64,000 bases of DNA from an uncultured Acidimicrobiales bacterium (lineage in GTDB: Bacteria; Actinomycetota; Acidimicrobiia; Acidimicrobiales; SZUA-35): assembly GCA_937922785.1 (NCBI GenBank), contig CALAJQ010000017.1, positions 1 to 64,000 on the forward strand, in the 5' to 3' direction. Both the position numbers and the translations under genes were made by a program. The notes under the pieces are model-generated. The model did not search any database and was not told the origin of the DNA. It saw only the letters and a program-made list of their open reading frames with translations. Below are positions 9,947 to 18,963 of the stretch, in pieces; position 1 is the first letter of the stretch, and each line of letters starts with the position of its first letter.

Positions 9947-11386
9947 CTAGGTTGGGATGCGATCTGCCCACGGGTAGGCGGCCTCAAGCTGGCTAGCGAC
10001 CCGGATGAGCAAGTCTTCTCGACCATAAGCTGCAACCAGCTGCACTCCGATAGGCAGTCCGTCGCTGTTCCAGAACAGCGGCAGACTGATAGCAGGCTGA
10101 CCTGAAGTGTTAAATGGGGGAGTGAACGGCACAAATGCCGTGGCGCGGCGCATGCCGGCCATCGGATCACCCGGCTGGGAATCGCACTCGCCGATGGCCA
10201 ACGGTGGCTCGCCCAAGGTTGGCGTCAGAAGGAGGTCCCAGCCATCCTGCCACCATTGATGGGTGGCCCTGCGGAAGTCTGCGGTGGCCTGAATTGCTGC
10301 TGCATGGTCAACAGCACTCAGTTGATGAGCGTGTTCGGCTAGCGCCCAATTCACCGGCTCGACTTCGGCCGCAGTTAGATCGCGCCCAATTGTGGCCCCC
10401 AAGGATCTGATGCCGCTTGCCATGTTCGCCGCCCAAAGTGCCATAAACCTCGGGGTGAACGAGCTGTCGCTAAGTGAAGCAGGGTAGTCGGCGGCTACAG
10501 AGTGTCCTAGTGCTTCAAGTTGGGTGGCTGCACTACGAACCGCAGCAACGCAGTCTTCATGAATGGCGCCGCCCTGAGGGTGGTGGTCCAGTAGCCCGAT
10601 TCGAAGTTGCCCCGGATCGGCACCGACTTCGGAAGCGTAAGGTCTTACTGGAGGCGCAGCGATGACTGTGTCGCCCACTGCCGGCCCGGCCACAGCGTCT
10701 AGAACTCGCGCAGTATCTCGGACGGTTCGGGTCACGGCCAATTCAACGCTGAGGTTTGACTCAGTAAGGAATGGTCCTTTGCTGATTCGGCCTTGAGTCG
10801 GCTTGAGGCCCACCAAGCCACAGCATGATGCCGGTATCCGTATTGAGCCGCCTCCATCAGAGGCATGCGCAATTGGCACCATGCCTGCAGCCACAGCGGC
10901 CGCAGCACCACCGCTGGAGCCCCCGGGAGTGCGACTAGTGTCCCAGGGGTTTCGGGTTGGTTCATAAGCCAAAGGCTCGGTTACCGGAAGGCTTCCGAGT
11001 TCGGGGCTAGCAGTTCGTCCTAGTGTTACAAAGCCACAATTGCGGAATCGTGAAACCAAAGTTGAGTCTGCATCGTCGATCGGTTTCTCGGCCTTGAGGG
11101 CGGAGTTTCCGTTTGACATCGTCTGGCCCTCATATGGAGCCCACAAGTTCTTAAGGAGGAACGGGACGCCTTTGAATGGTCCGTCAGGAAGAGGGCCAGA
11201 GGCGAGATCTCGGGCGTGATCAAACCAGCGGATCACCACCGAATTGAGGGCCCCATCGAGCTCTTCTATCCGTTCGATGGCCGCTTCAGTTAGTTCTGAT
11301 GGCTTGAGGTCGCCTGAGGCGATCAGCTCGGCTTGAGCGGTTGCGTCTAGCCAGCGGGTGTCGTCTGCGATCGATCGTGTGCTCAT
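9947..11386 (-). CDS. Amidase (amidase-signature family)
   Basis: The 479-residue enzyme carries the amidase signature. The catalytic Lys lies in FLLKNLW near residue 78. The Gly/Ser-rich [14 protein letters not shown] is near 155, and the nucleophile region [20 protein letters not shown] follows. These provide the Ser-cisSer-Lys triad. The family includes GatA, but no gatB or gatC is adjacent and the N-terminal region is of the general amidase type. It therefore probably hydrolyses a small amide or an oligomer with amide bonds. Its stop lies a few bases from the stop of the convergent nitroreductase. Confidence 0.9.
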   Translation of the reverse strand: MSTRSIADDTRWLDATAQAELIASGDLKPSELTEAAIERIEELDGALNSVVIRWFDHARDLASGPLPDGPFKGVPFLLKNLWAPYEGQTMSNGNSALKAEKPIDDADSTLVSRFRNCGFVTLGRTASPELGSLPVTEPLAYEPTRNPWDTSRTPGGSSGGAAAAVAAGMVPIAHASDGGGSIRIPASCCGLVGLKPTQGRISKGPFLTESNLSVELAVTRTVRDTARVLDAVAGPAVGDTVIAAPPVRPYASEVGADPGQLRIGLLDHHPQGGAIHEDCVAAVRSAATQLEALGHSVAADYPASLSDSSFTPRFMALWAANMASGIRSLGATIGRDLTAAEVEPVNWALAEHAHQLSAVDHAAAIQATADFRRATHQWWQDGWDLLLTPTLGEPPLAIGECDSQPGDPMAGMRRATAFVPFTPPFNTSGQPAISLPLFWNSDGLPIGVQLVAAYGREDLLIRVASQLEAAYPWADRIPT

Positions 11387-11757
11387 TGCAACTGTCTATC
11401 AGCAGGTCTCGTCCTGGGAAAATATTCAGAAAATTGACAGAAAATTGTGACTAGCTCTGACCAGGTTTAACCATCGAATTTCAACCGCGATCAACCCGGC
11501 TTGGGTCTTTGGACCCTGGACAATCAGTCGTGATTGAGACACAATCAGTTCAAGAGCAAGTCCTTCAACACTCGAAGGTCTGGGATCGAAAAACACCCTT
11601 TATGGGTGCGAAAAACGAGCCCGGCGTCGATGTCTCGGAACCTGCGCTCACTGCTCACCCTGCATAAGGGTCCCGGACTACGAGCCGGTCAAAAGTGGGC
11701 CCACCGGTGGCCGGGACATCGTCGCGATTAGGCCACAATCGAAGCTAGGTTCGGACG
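11387..11757. other. Long intergenic region with tandem repeat and several small hairpins
   Basis: No convincing coding sequence is seen in this 371-base gap; the 65-codon ORF here lacks a ribosome site and family features. It holds an 11-base tandem repeat (CAGAAAATTG, copies at 11427 and 11438). Three short perfect hairpins follow: GGGTC-TTTG-GACCC at 11503, CACCC-TTTAT-GGGTG at 11594 and ACCCT-GCATA-AGGGT near 11657. A 10-base palindrome CCACCGGTGG lies at 11701. The gap contains the promoters of the divergent amidase and VOC gene and could encode a structured RNA, but I cannot assign one. Confidence 0.4.
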
Positions 11758-12438
11758 ATGTTAGAGAATTCCCACCTAGAGCTTGCCCGGCCACAGATCG
11801 AATGGCTAGAGGTGGCTGATTCCCCCCAGCTCTGGCGAGACCTGGGGTATGAGGTTGATGAACAGGGAAAGTGTTTTGTTGGCGGGGTCGAGCATCGCTT
11901 GGTTGGCTCAAGTGCCCAAGAGCGAGGTCTCACACGTTGGGCCCTCAGCGGCATTGACCCTGGGATCACCTCAATCGATGGCATCGCTACCGTTACTGTG
12001 GGTGCCGAATCTTCCCGGGTTAAGTCTCAGGCTTCACATCCGAATGGAGTCACCGCTATCGACCATCTGGTGATTCGTACGTCGTCCACCCCGCGAACAG
12101 CTTCTGCGTTACAGGCAATTGGGCTCGAGCGTCGTGGCCAAAGCGACTCAACATCTTCCGGTGAAAAGGTAGACATGACCTTCTTCTGGATCGGGAAGAC
12201 GCTGCTAGAGATTGTTGGACCAGCCGTGCCAAGCGATGATTCCAAGCCAGCATATTTTATGGGTGTGGCGTACGTTTCTGAAGATCTTGATGCCACGGCC
12301 AGTCATTTTGGTGACCTTTGCTCTCGGCCCAAGAACGCGGTGCAACCCGGAAGACGAATTGCGGCACTTAGATCTGAGGCGGGGTCAACGATGGCAACAG
12401 CTTTCATGACTCCGCACGTGAAGGCTGGCAACGATTGA
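11758..12438 (+). CDS. VOC/glyoxalase-like protein
   Basis: The 226-residue protein has a VOC-type segment beginning GVTAIDHLVIRTSSTPRTASALQAIGLE and a later metal-binding-like LLEIVGPA. The N-terminal 90 residues are a poorly conserved second module containing GGVEHRLVG. The arrangement resembles glyoxalase-like proteins that bind a metal between two beta-alpha-beta-beta-beta modules. Substrate unknown. The start is ATG 11758. It is convergent with the next GNAT gene, with a gap of under ten bases between stops. Confidence 0.65.
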   Translation: MLENSHLELARPQIEWLEVADSPQLWRDLGYEVDEQGKCFVGGVEHRLVGSSAQERGLTRWALSGIDPGITSIDGIATVTVGAESSRVKSQASHPNGVTAIDHLVIRTSSTPRTASALQAIGLERRGQSDSTSSGEKVDMTFFWIGKTLLEIVGPAVPSDDSKPAYFMGVAYVSEDLDATASHFGDLCSRPKNAVQPGRRIAALRSEAGSTMATAFMTPHVKAGND

Positions 12439-12446
12439 GGCTCGTT

Positions 12447-13010
12447 CTACAGCGAATAGTTTTGCAGCGGCAGTCTGACCAAAACGGCCGTGGCATCGTC
12501 GGGGTCCCGATTGATCTCCGCGCCGCGGTTTGAAAAGAAGCTGATCATGCCGCGGTTCTCGCTAAGCACCGTTGCAGTAAAGGTCGAAATCCCGTTCGCT
12601 CGCGCAACTGCAGCACACCTTGCGAACATTGCCCCACCTAACCCTCGGCCTTGAAAGCTGTCTGAGACTGTCAGGGCAACCTCAGCTTCGTCGGTCCGCT
12701 TGTTGCTGCGGTAGTAGCGGACAACACCAACTAGATTGTCCGGCTGATCTGCTGGGTAAGCGACCACGGCGACTCGGTCAGAGGTGTCAACGTCTGAGAG
12801 GTAGTCAACCATCGAGTCTGACAACGTGGGCATTGGAGAGAAGAAGCGCAAGTAGCGGCTGCGGGCCGACAGTCGCTCGAACGCATTCACCAGCGAGCCG
12901 CGGTCGCTTGGCCGGCCGAATCGCATGGTGAATTTGTCTCCATCACCAAGCGTCACGGTGCCGAGATCCGGGCCGGTGAGGCAAGGGTGATTAATTGTGG
13001 CGGTAGCCAT
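12447..13010 (-). CDS. GNAT-family N-acetyltransferase
   Basis: About 187 residues. The acetyl-CoA-binding motif A is visible as ALTVSDSFQGRGLGGAMFARCAAVARANG, followed by TATVLSENRGMISFFSNRGA. The N-terminal region resembles the stand-alone GNAT domains related to protein lysine acetyltransferases (FERLSARSRYLRFFSPMP), but no CoA-ligase-like domain is attached. The track starts at 13058. ATG 13010 gives the more natural start before TATINHPCLTGP. The substrate cannot be read from the sequence; protein acetylation is only a possibility. Confidence 0.8.
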   Translation of the reverse strand: MATATINHPCLTGPDLGTVTLGDGDKFTMRFGRPSDRGSLVNAFERLSARSRYLRFFSPMPTLSDSMVDYLSDVDTSDRVAVVAYPADQPDNLVGVVRYYRSNKRTDEAEVALTVSDSFQGRGLGGAMFARCAAVARANGISTFTATVLSENRGMISFFSNRGAEINRDPDDATAVLVRLPLQNYSL

Positions 13011-13105
13011 ATATCTATTGAACCACCGACGTCTGCTAGGTATTCGCAGTTGCGTCAAGCGTCACGTGTGACGAGTGTCCTAGGAAAGGCTCGGTTTTTG
13101 GGAAC

Positions 13106-13164
13106 TCTGAAGTTAGGTCTGGTCTGAAGCACGGTCTTGTCTGAAGTTAGGTCTGGTCTGAAGC
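13106..13164. repeat. Direct repeat duplicating the 3' end of mrpG
   Basis: The 25-base unit TCTGAAGTTAGGTCTGGTCT+GAAGC occurs at 13106-13130 and again at 13140-13164, 34 bases apart. The second copy contains the mrpG stop codon and its last codons (reverse strand). The first copy lies just downstream of the gene. This looks like a small local duplication of the gene tail, probably neutral. Confidence 0.75.
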
Positions 13165-13461
13165 TAGGTCGTCAACAACGAGGTGATCGCTTGAGGAGGT
13201 GGCAGAAACCGCTCGGAACAGAAAGTGAACTCCAACCGGCAGGGTGAGGGTCATTGCTATCGCCGACAACACCAAGTAGCCACTGCTCGCTAGGCCAAGC
13301 TGGAATCCCGCTCCGACCGCTGCGATCAGGAAGCTAACCGGGGAGGCCTTTCCCGCTGCGTGGAATCTGGCATAGGTCGTGGGCAGTCGAAGAATCCCTA
13401 GTCCGGCCAACAACGCAACGATCCCGCCTAGCAGCATTAGCAAAGATCCAACGGTGCTCAT
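13147..13461 (-). CDS. mrpG: Mrp monovalent cation/proton antiporter subunit G
   Basis: The 104-residue protein has three predicted membrane helices and the MnhG/PhaG signature GILRLPTTYARFHAAGKASP. It is the last gene of the operon and overlaps the end of mrpF by four bases. MrpG is a small structural subunit of the hetero-oligomeric Na+/H+ antiporter and is needed for complex assembly. The C-terminal tail is soluble and acidic, and its coding end is duplicated downstream. Confidence 0.92.
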   Translation of the reverse strand: MSTVGSLLMLLGGIVALLAGLGILRLPTTYARFHAAGKASPVSFLIAAVGAGFQLGLASSGYLVLSAIAMTLTLPVGVHFLFRAVSATSSSDHLVVDDLASDQT

Positions 13462-13724
13462 TTTGTCTCTTTCTGTGTGGAAGGACCTTCAATGAAGCGA
13501 GTGCCGGCAAGCGTCGCAGTGAATCCCACAATTGCGATCACAGCCAACATGATCAGATTCGTTGGATCGTTACGTCGAGCAGAATCAACAGTGATGGCGC
13601 CCATGAGAGAGATGAGCGACACATCCAGTGCCATGATTCGGTCAGCTAGGTCCGGGCCCACCAGTAGGCGGTAGAGGCCACACAGACCCGCAATTGTGAA
13701 GCAGATAATGGCAGCAAAGGTCAT
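13458..13724 (-). CDS. mrpF: Mrp antiporter subunit F
   Basis: The 88-residue protein has three predicted transmembrane segments and the conserved GPDLADRIMALDVSLISLMGAI typical of MrpF/MnhF. The Asp residues in this segment are conserved in the family. The start overlaps the mrpE stop and the stop overlaps mrpG, showing translational coupling. It acts with MrpE and MrpG as an accessory membrane subunit. Confidence 0.92.
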   Translation of the reverse strand: MTFAAIICFTIAGLCGLYRLLVGPDLADRIMALDVSLISLMGAITVDSARRNDPTNLIMLAVIAIVGFTATLAGTRFIEGPSTQKETK

Positions 13725-14290
13725 TAGTTTACGCTCCGATTGGCTGACGCAGTTGCAGAAGCTGCACCAGGAGTACCGCTGCGGTGGCCGCCTGATTGGG
13801 AACCGTCAAATGGGAAAGCTCTGCACGCCAGCTCAGCAAGTTCCAACACATGCGCTCTAGTGGCATCGGCTTGGCGATGGTCAAGCAAGTGCAGGTAGAC
13901 CTTGTTGAGTGCAGGTTTTGTTTCGACAACGGCGGTTCCCGGAGTGAGAGTTACTGCTAGAACCAAGAACAGAAGGTGCCCATGAGATACAGGTGGCAGC
14001 TGAACAGCGATTATTGACTCGTTGGCCGAATTGGTTCTGGTCAAGATATGCCGTGTGACGTTCACCGTAGACACCGCCAAATCTTTGAGAACTAGCCAAT
14101 GGATTTGGGCGATGGCACCAAGCGGGCCCAGCGATCGACCAGATCCGGTGGGGGCAAGCAGTTGCACAATGATTGCAACTGTGACGCCTGCGAGAATGTT
14201 GGCAGCAGAAATCTCGCGCCATAAAGCACACCACGCAGCCGTGAGCAGAACGGTTCTGAGAATTCCCCTGGGGTTCAAGACGTTGCTCAC
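13724..14290 (-). CDS. mrpE: Mrp antiporter subunit E
   Basis: The 188-residue membrane protein fits MrpE/MnhE: N-terminal helices in LLTAAWCALWREISAANILAG, then the family motif LVLAVTLTPGTAVVE and a cytoplasmic segment LNKVYLHLLDH. It overlaps mrpD by four bases at its start and mrpF by one base at its end. The last 30 residues are Ala/Ser-rich and poorly conserved. MrpE is required for full antiport activity in characterised systems. Confidence 0.9.
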   Translation of the reverse strand: MSNVLNPRGILRTVLLTAAWCALWREISAANILAGVTVAIIVQLLAPTGSGRSLGPLGAIAQIHWLVLKDLAVSTVNVTRHILTRTNSANESIIAVQLPPVSHGHLLFLVLAVTLTPGTAVVETKPALNKVYLHLLDHRQADATRAHVLELAELACRAFPFDGSQSGGHRSGTPGAASATASANRSVN

Positions 14291-15768
14291 CGTAGGACCT
14301 CCGAAATGTAGACGTCTGAGTTGCGCAGTTCAGTGGCCGCCCTCTCGCCGAGTTCTACAAGAGTGCCTGCGTAGAAGGAGATGAAGAGAGAAAGCCCAAC
14401 GGCCAGACCTGTGGCTCCGAGCATCAGACGCCGGTTGGCCGCTGACACTCGAACAGGTTTTGACTTGTCCGGCTTTGATCCCCAGAACACTCCGAGCCAA
14501 ATTTTGGTCATTGACAGCAGGGTCAACGCACCCGCAATCAGGGCCATCACAACAACTGGAGTCGCCGCCTCAGCGATGCCAGCGGAGATAACTGAGAACT
14601 TGGCAACAAAACCTGAGAACGGAGGCAGACCGGCCAAGCTGAGTGCTGGAACGGCGAACAATCCGGCAATCAACGGTCGACGGGCAGCAAGGCCGCCGTT
14701 GCGGTCGAGGTTGGAAGTTCCCTGATCATTTTCGATGAGGCCGCCAACCAAAAACAACACTGTTTTCACCGGCATGTGGTGAATCAGAAACACAATCGCT
14801 CCCGTTGTTCCAGCCGCAGAAAACAAGCCAAGGCCCATCAACATGTAGCCGATCTGGGAAATGATGTGAAACGAGAGAATCCGTTTGACGTCGCTTTGTG
14901 CCAACGCTCCCAGCGCACCAACGATCATGGTTGCGCCGGCAATGATGAGTAACACAGGACCCATTGCGTCCATGCCAGTTAGCGTGTGGAACCGGATCAT
15001 GGCGTAGATGCCGATCTTCGTTAGGAGACCAGCAAATACAGCGGTGATTGTGGTTGGAGCGGTGGGGTAGGAATCGGGAAGCCATGAGAAGAGCGGAAAC
15101 ACTGCTGCTTTGGTTCCGAACACAACAAAGAACCAGGCCCCAATGCCCAATCTGACTCCGTCGCTGAGCTCGGGAATTCGCTCCGCTAGCAGGGCCATGT
15201 TTACGGTGCCTGTTGCGCTGTAAACGAAGGCGATGCCGAACAGGAAGAGCGTGGATGAAAAGAGGTTCATGACCACATAGGTCATGCCAGAGCGAATCTG
15301 GGCTTGTTGTCCTTGATGAGTCAGCAGTACGTAGCTGGAAACCAAGATCAGCTCAAAGGCCACGAATAGCGTGAACAGATCACCTGTAAGGACCGCAAGG
15401 GAGACGCCCATCGTGAGCACACCAAGGAGCGGTCCAGTCAGCTCGGGGTTGGCGCCCCATTCGGTGCGGCGCTGAGCAATCGCAAAGAGCTCGACAATCA
15501 AAATGATTGCCAACGCAACAGGCAGCATTAAGACCGCAAAAGTGTCAGCAACCAAGACGATGCCCAGCTCCGGTGACCAGTCGCCGACCCGAATCACTGA
15601 GGTGCCGTTGCGATAGACCTCGGCAAAGATGCCAAGTGAGGCAACAAAGGCTGACGCAAGCCCGGTAAGTGTCAAGACGTCACGAACTCGTGCCTTGTGG
15701 CGAACGGCGATGCCGAACGAGGCTGCGAGTAGAGGAGCAAGGATGACGGTGGCAACCAGGGCGTTCAC
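14287..15768 (-). CDS. mrpD: Mrp antiporter subunit D (NuoM/N-like)
   Basis: The 493-residue polytopic protein belongs to the proton-translocating family shared with complex I NuoL/M/N. Diagnostic segments are SWLPDSYPTAPTTITAVFAGLLTKIGIYA and the conserved helix with DVKRILSFHIISQIGYMLMGL. Membrane Glu and Lys residues of the ion path are present, for example in FVAFELILVSSYVL. Its position between mrpC and mrpE identifies it as MrpD rather than a complex I subunit. It starts four bases inside mrpC. Confidence 0.94.
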   Translation of the reverse strand: MNALVATVILAPLLAASFGIAVRHKARVRDVLTLTGLASAFVASLGIFAEVYRNGTSVIRVGDWSPELGIVLVADTFAVLMLPVALAIILIVELFAIAQRRTEWGANPELTGPLLGVLTMGVSLAVLTGDLFTLFVAFELILVSSYVLLTHQGQQAQIRSGMTYVVMNLFSSTLFLFGIAFVYSATGTVNMALLAERIPELSDGVRLGIGAWFFVVFGTKAAVFPLFSWLPDSYPTAPTTITAVFAGLLTKIGIYAMIRFHTLTGMDAMGPVLLIIAGATMIVGALGALAQSDVKRILSFHIISQIGYMLMGLGLFSAAGTTGAIVFLIHHMPVKTVLFLVGGLIENDQGTSNLDRNGGLAARRPLIAGLFAVPALSLAGLPPFSGFVAKFSVISAGIAEAATPVVVMALIAGALTLLSMTKIWLGVFWGSKPDKSKPVRVSAANRRLMLGATGLAVGLSLFISFYAGTLVELGERAATELRNSDVYISEVLR

Positions 15769-16118
15769 TGCTTCACCTCCGCGATTCGGCTGTCTTCTAT
15801 ATCGTCTTCGACCAGGTCGTCGCCGGTGTGATCTTTTTGTCGGCTGGCCAACGCCAAGAGGAACAGGGTCAGCCCGAAAGATATGACGATGGCAGTTAGG
15901 GCCAAAGCCTGAGGTAGGGGGTTAGCAAACCCGTCTGATCCTGAACCGTCAGCAATCGGGGCCCGTCCTGCGGGGCCACCTGACATCAGCAACGCCAGAA
16001 CTGAGGCGTGGCCAAGAAGGGCAAAGCCCAGGATGATTCGGCTCAGCGATCTGGAGGTGATCAGATACAACCCGACGCTTGTTAGCCCGCCGACGGTCAG
16101 CAGTAACGCAATGCTCAT
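15765..16118 (-). CDS. mrpC: Mrp antiporter subunit C (NuoK-like)
   Basis: The 117-residue protein has three transmembrane helices and resembles NuoK/MnhC: YLITSRSLSRIILGFALLGHASVLALLMSGG, followed by the diagnostic DGSGSDGFANPLPQALALTAIVISFG. The C-terminal tail is charged and cytoplasmic. It overlaps mrpB and mrpD by four bases on each side. Confidence 0.93.
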   Translation of the reverse strand: MSIALLLTVGGLTSVGLYLITSRSLSRIILGFALLGHASVLALLMSGGPAGRAPIADGSGSDGFANPLPQALALTAIVISFGLTLFLLALASRQKDHTGDDLVEDDIEDSRIAEVKQ

Positions 16119-16543
16119 GTCGTCAGGTCTCCATCGGCATCTATCAGCGATAGCCCATCCAGCAGCGATGCAACGAGTCCTATGACAATTGCGGTCACGC
16201 CAATGTCAAATGGCAAGGCACTTCCCGATTTGATTTTGCCCAGAATTGGCAGCTCGGCAGACACAACGGCCTGGTCACCGAAATAGTCCCCCCAGAAGAT
16301 CGGGGCGGCGGTCACAATTGCGATAACTATTAGTCCTGCTGCCATCAGGAGGGGAGCGTCCACAGGCTTCTGTACTCCGGCGATTGTGCGCAGAATTAAT
16401 ACGGCACCAAACACCAGCCCGGCGGCGAAGCCTCCACCCGGATTGTTGTGGCCAGCAAACAATAAGTAAGTGCCGATCAGAAGAGCAAGTGGCGTTATGG
16501 CAGCCACCGCGTGACCAACAATTGGGGACCGGTCTGCAATCAT
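16115..16543 (-). CDS. mrpB: Mrp antiporter subunit B
   Basis: About 142 residues. It contains the MnhB signature LFAGHNNPGGGFAAGLVFGAVLILRTIAG and four predicted membrane helices. The track extends the frame to 16804, but that extension runs antisense-like through mrpA codons and is Arg/Cys-rich nonsense. ATG 16543 overlaps the mrpA stop in an ATGA arrangement and is clearly the start. A separate B subunit makes this a seven-gene group 1 style operon. Confidence 0.93.
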   Translation of the reverse strand: MIADRSPIVGHAVAAITPLALLIGTYLLFAGHNNPGGGFAAGLVFGAVLILRTIAGVQKPVDAPLLMAAGLIVIAIVTAAPIFWGDYFGDQAVVSAELPILGKIKSGSALPFDIGVTAIVIGLVASLLDGLSLIDADGDLTT

Positions 16544-18804
16544 GCCTCTGCCCTTCTTGTGTTGGCCAGGGCCAGAATGCCGATTGCAACTGTTGCTAGA
16601 ACGACCACTTCTCCTAGCGTGTCCAAAGCTCGAACATCGGTGAGGATCACGTTGACCACGTTGTTTCCTCCTCCGTCGTTCACCGCCCCTGCAGTCAGGT
16701 CCTCTATGGGCGCAACTCCGGAGGGATTTGCGCTCGATGCGGCCAAGCCTGCCATCACAGCCAAGCCCCCAAGCGTTGCAACCGCCAAACGAGTGGCACG
16801 CCACGCGTTGTCAACTGTTGGGAATTGGTTGGCGAGCTGGCCTAGTCCCAACACGAACCCGACTACAACGATGATCTCTACCAGAAGCTGAGTGAGTGCA
16901 AGATCGGGGGCCCCGTGGATGATGAATATGCCTGACATGCCAATGCCGGTGGCTCCGAGCGTCAGAGTCGCTCCCAAGCGAGACCTCACTGCTGCGCCAG
17001 CTGCGGCTGCTGCAACTATTCCCGCGGCCAGCACACCCTGCAAAGGGGTATCCCAAAGCTGCAGGTGCGAAAGACTCACCTGGTCAGTGAACGCAATGCC
17101 GGCGACTGCTACCGCTGCTGTCATCGTGGCCAAGTAAACCGGTAGCGATCCGTGTTGGACTACCGCAATAAACCGTGGAGTATTTGACAAGATTCCGTCG
17201 ATCAGGCCGTCCGCAGCATCGGCGCCAGTGGCATTGGGTGCAGATGCGACCTTTCGCGCCGCCGCCCCAACACCTAAAGCGAAACCGACAATCAATACTG
17301 CCATCGACACCACAAATGCAGTCTTGATTCCCGGCCAACGGACGAGGCCATAAACCTCTGACTTTGCGTTCAATTCAATTGCGGCCGGCCTGACGATGTC
17401 GTTCACCAGGCCAAGCGCAGCAAAGCCAGCGACGCTCAAGAACCCGAGAACGACTGCTGGAATGGTCATTGCTAAGCGCCGAGGTTTAACAATTGTGTCT
17501 GGGCCGGCACCAAACACGCCGATCAAGAAGCGGGTTGTGTAGGCCACGGTCAGCACTGCTCCGCCCACTACCGACACGACGCCGATTATCTGTTCCCAGC
17601 CGCTCAGTCCGAGCACGGCTTCAATTGCAGCTTCTTTGGCGGGAAAGCCAAGAAGCGGTGGCGCTCCCGCCATCGAGAGTCCCGACAAAAGTGCTACGGC
17701 AAAGGTGATTGGCATTGACTTCGCAAGCCCGCCGAGCTTGCGTATGTCACGGGTTCCGGTGCGGATGTCGACCTCTCCGACGATTAGGAACAGTCCAGCT
17801 TTGAAGATCGCGTGAGCAAACAGAATTGACGTGGCGGCGAACACTGCCTTACCGGTGCCTAGCGCCAGCAATGTAATCAGAAGTCCAAGCTGAGAAATTG
17901 TGCCCCAGGCCAGAATCAACTTTGCGTCAACATGCCTTAGCGCTCCCACGCCTCCCCAAATCATCGAGGCAATACCAAAAGCCAAGCCGAGAACTTTCCA
18001 AGCCTGAACATCGGCAAAGGTTGTTCCCATGACGGCTACAAGCAACACACCTGCCTTGACCATTGTGGCTGAGTGCAGATACGCGCTTACCGGGGTCGGG
18101 GCGGCCATGGCTCCGGGGAGCCAGACGTGGAACGGTACTTGTGCCGACTTCGTCGCGGCGCCGATCATCACGAGGATCGCGGCAAGTGTCGCTCTTGATC
18201 CCTCAGCGGCTGCCAAGTTTGTAAGTGTTGACGAGCCCACGTCCTGGGCAAGGATGATGAGCCCAGCGAGCAGCACCAACCCGCCGACACCGGTGATCAT
18301 CAGGGCCCTTCGTGCTGCGGTTTGAACGTTTGCGTCTGAGTTCTTGTGGCCAACTAGTAGAAACGAAGTAATTGAGGTGGCTTCCCAGAAGATGAACAAG
18401 GTCCAAATCGAGTCAGACCAAACGAGGCCCAACATCGATGCTGAAAAAGCAAGCAAAGTTGGCGGGAAGGTGGCGCCGCCAGCAGCATCGGGGGCGAAGT
18501 AGCCGATGGCATAAATAAAGACGAGAGCACCAATGCCAGAAACTAGAAGTGTCATCAATAACGCAAGCGAGTCAACCTGCATCCGGAAGGCCAAATCCAA
18601 CCCTTCTACCCATACCAGCTCACTTGTTGGCGGCCCGTCGGCACCAGCCAGCCCGTCTTGGGAGACAAATAGCCAGATTGCCCAGATGGCAGTGATTGTT
18701 GGTGCAAATGCAGCCACAGCAAGTCCGGCTCTGATAGACCTAAACCCGGCTATCGCGGCTAAAACTACTCCAGCTACGTGAGCGCCAAGAAGGGTCCAAA
18801 TCAC
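16540..18804 (-). CDS. mrpA: Mrp antiporter subunit A (NuoL-like, with MrpB-like C-terminal helices)
   Basis: This is the large subunit, about 754 residues. The NuoL-like core shows TLFIFWEATSITSFLLVGHK, VPFHVWLPGAMAAPTPVSAYLHSATMVKAGV and DAKLILAWGTISQLGLL. A C-terminal extension contains HGAPDLALTQLLVEI, the hallmark of MrpA. The track starts at TTG 18843, but a promoter-like TTGCAT-N17-TATAGT occupies 18812-18840. The first coding position compatible with its transcript is GTG 18804, so I favour a leaderless start. The operon mediates Na+(K+)/H+ exchange for pH and salt homeostasis. Confidence 0.92.
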   Translation of the reverse strand: MIWTLLGAHVAGVVLAAIAGFRSIRAGLAVAAFAPTITAIWAIWLFVSQDGLAGADGPPTSELVWVEGLDLAFRMQVDSLALLMTLLVSGIGALVFIYAIGYFAPDAAGGATFPPTLLAFSASMLGLVWSDSIWTLFIFWEATSITSFLLVGHKNSDANVQTAARRALMITGVGGLVLLAGLIILAQDVGSSTLTNLAAAEGSRATLAAILVMIGAATKSAQVPFHVWLPGAMAAPTPVSAYLHSATMVKAGVLLVAVMGTTFADVQAWKVLGLAFGIASMIWGGVGALRHVDAKLILAWGTISQLGLLITLLALGTGKAVFAATSILFAHAIFKAGLFLIVGEVDIRTGTRDIRKLGGLAKSMPITFAVALLSGLSMAGAPPLLGFPAKEAAIEAVLGLSGWEQIIGVVSVVGGAVLTVAYTTRFLIGVFGAGPDTIVKPRRLAMTIPAVVLGFLSVAGFAALGLVNDIVRPAAIELNAKSEVYGLVRWPGIKTAFVVSMAVLIVGFALGVGAAARKVASAPNATGADAADGLIDGILSNTPRFIAVVQHGSLPVYLATMTAAVAVAGIAFTDQVSLSHLQLWDTPLQGVLAAGIVAAAAAGAAVRSRLGATLTLGATGIGMSGIFIIHGAPDLALTQLLVEIIVVVGFVLGLGQLANQFPTVDNAWRATRLAVATLGGLAVMAGLAASSANPSGVAPIEDLTAGAVNDGGGNNVVNVILTDVRALDTLGEVVVLATVAIGILALANTRRAEA

Positions 18805-18811
18805 CTGTTGC

Positions 18812-18840
18812 ACTATAGGTACTTTTGAACATCTATGCAA
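18812..18840 (-). promoter_or_regulatory. Sigma70-like promoter of the mrp operon
   Basis: Reading the minus strand, TTGCAT (18840-18835) and TATAGT (18817-18812) are separated by 17 bases. The predicted transcription start lies near 18805, at or next to GTG 18804, which would make the mrpA mRNA leaderless. Confidence 0.6.
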
Positions 18841-18848
18841 CAAAAGAC

Positions 18849-18876
18849 TTGACTAAATACGCACTTTGAATAGTAT
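18849..18876 (+). promoter_or_regulatory. Sigma70-like promoter of the winged-helix regulator
   Basis: TTGACT at 18849-18854 and TAGTAT at 18871-18876 are separated by 16 bases. Transcription would start near 18883-18885, exactly where a 23-codon leaderless ORF begins. It diverges from the mrp promoter with only eight bases between the two -35 elements, so one regulator could affect both. Confidence 0.55.
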
Positions 18877-18884
18877 CTATTTTC

Positions 18885-18956
18885 ATGTCGATGAGAGACG
18901 GCCTCGGTGCCGCACCAGACACACCATTTGAGATGAATTTGTTCCGAAAGCTATGA
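18885..18956 (+). CDS. Possible leaderless 23-codon upstream ORF
   Basis: An ATG lies 8 bases after the -10 element TAGTAT and opens a 23-codon frame that begins MSMRDGLG and ends RKL. It stops 7 bases before the GTG of the winged-helix gene, whose own ribosome site is weak. This geometry would permit translational coupling. No homology is recognised. Too short for the ORF track; coding status is uncertain. Confidence 0.3.
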   Translation: MSMRDGLGAAPDTPFEMNLFRKL

Positions 18957-18963
18957 TTGGGAT

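Noticed and set aside
11534-11731. 65-residue ORF in the amidase-VOC gap
   Set aside because: No ribosome site, low-complexity Arg-rich translation; better explained as intergenic structure.
13147-18804. NuoL/M/N-like genes as part of respiratory complex I
   Set aside because: Gene order A to G with MrpB, E, F and G signatures identifies an Mrp antiporter.
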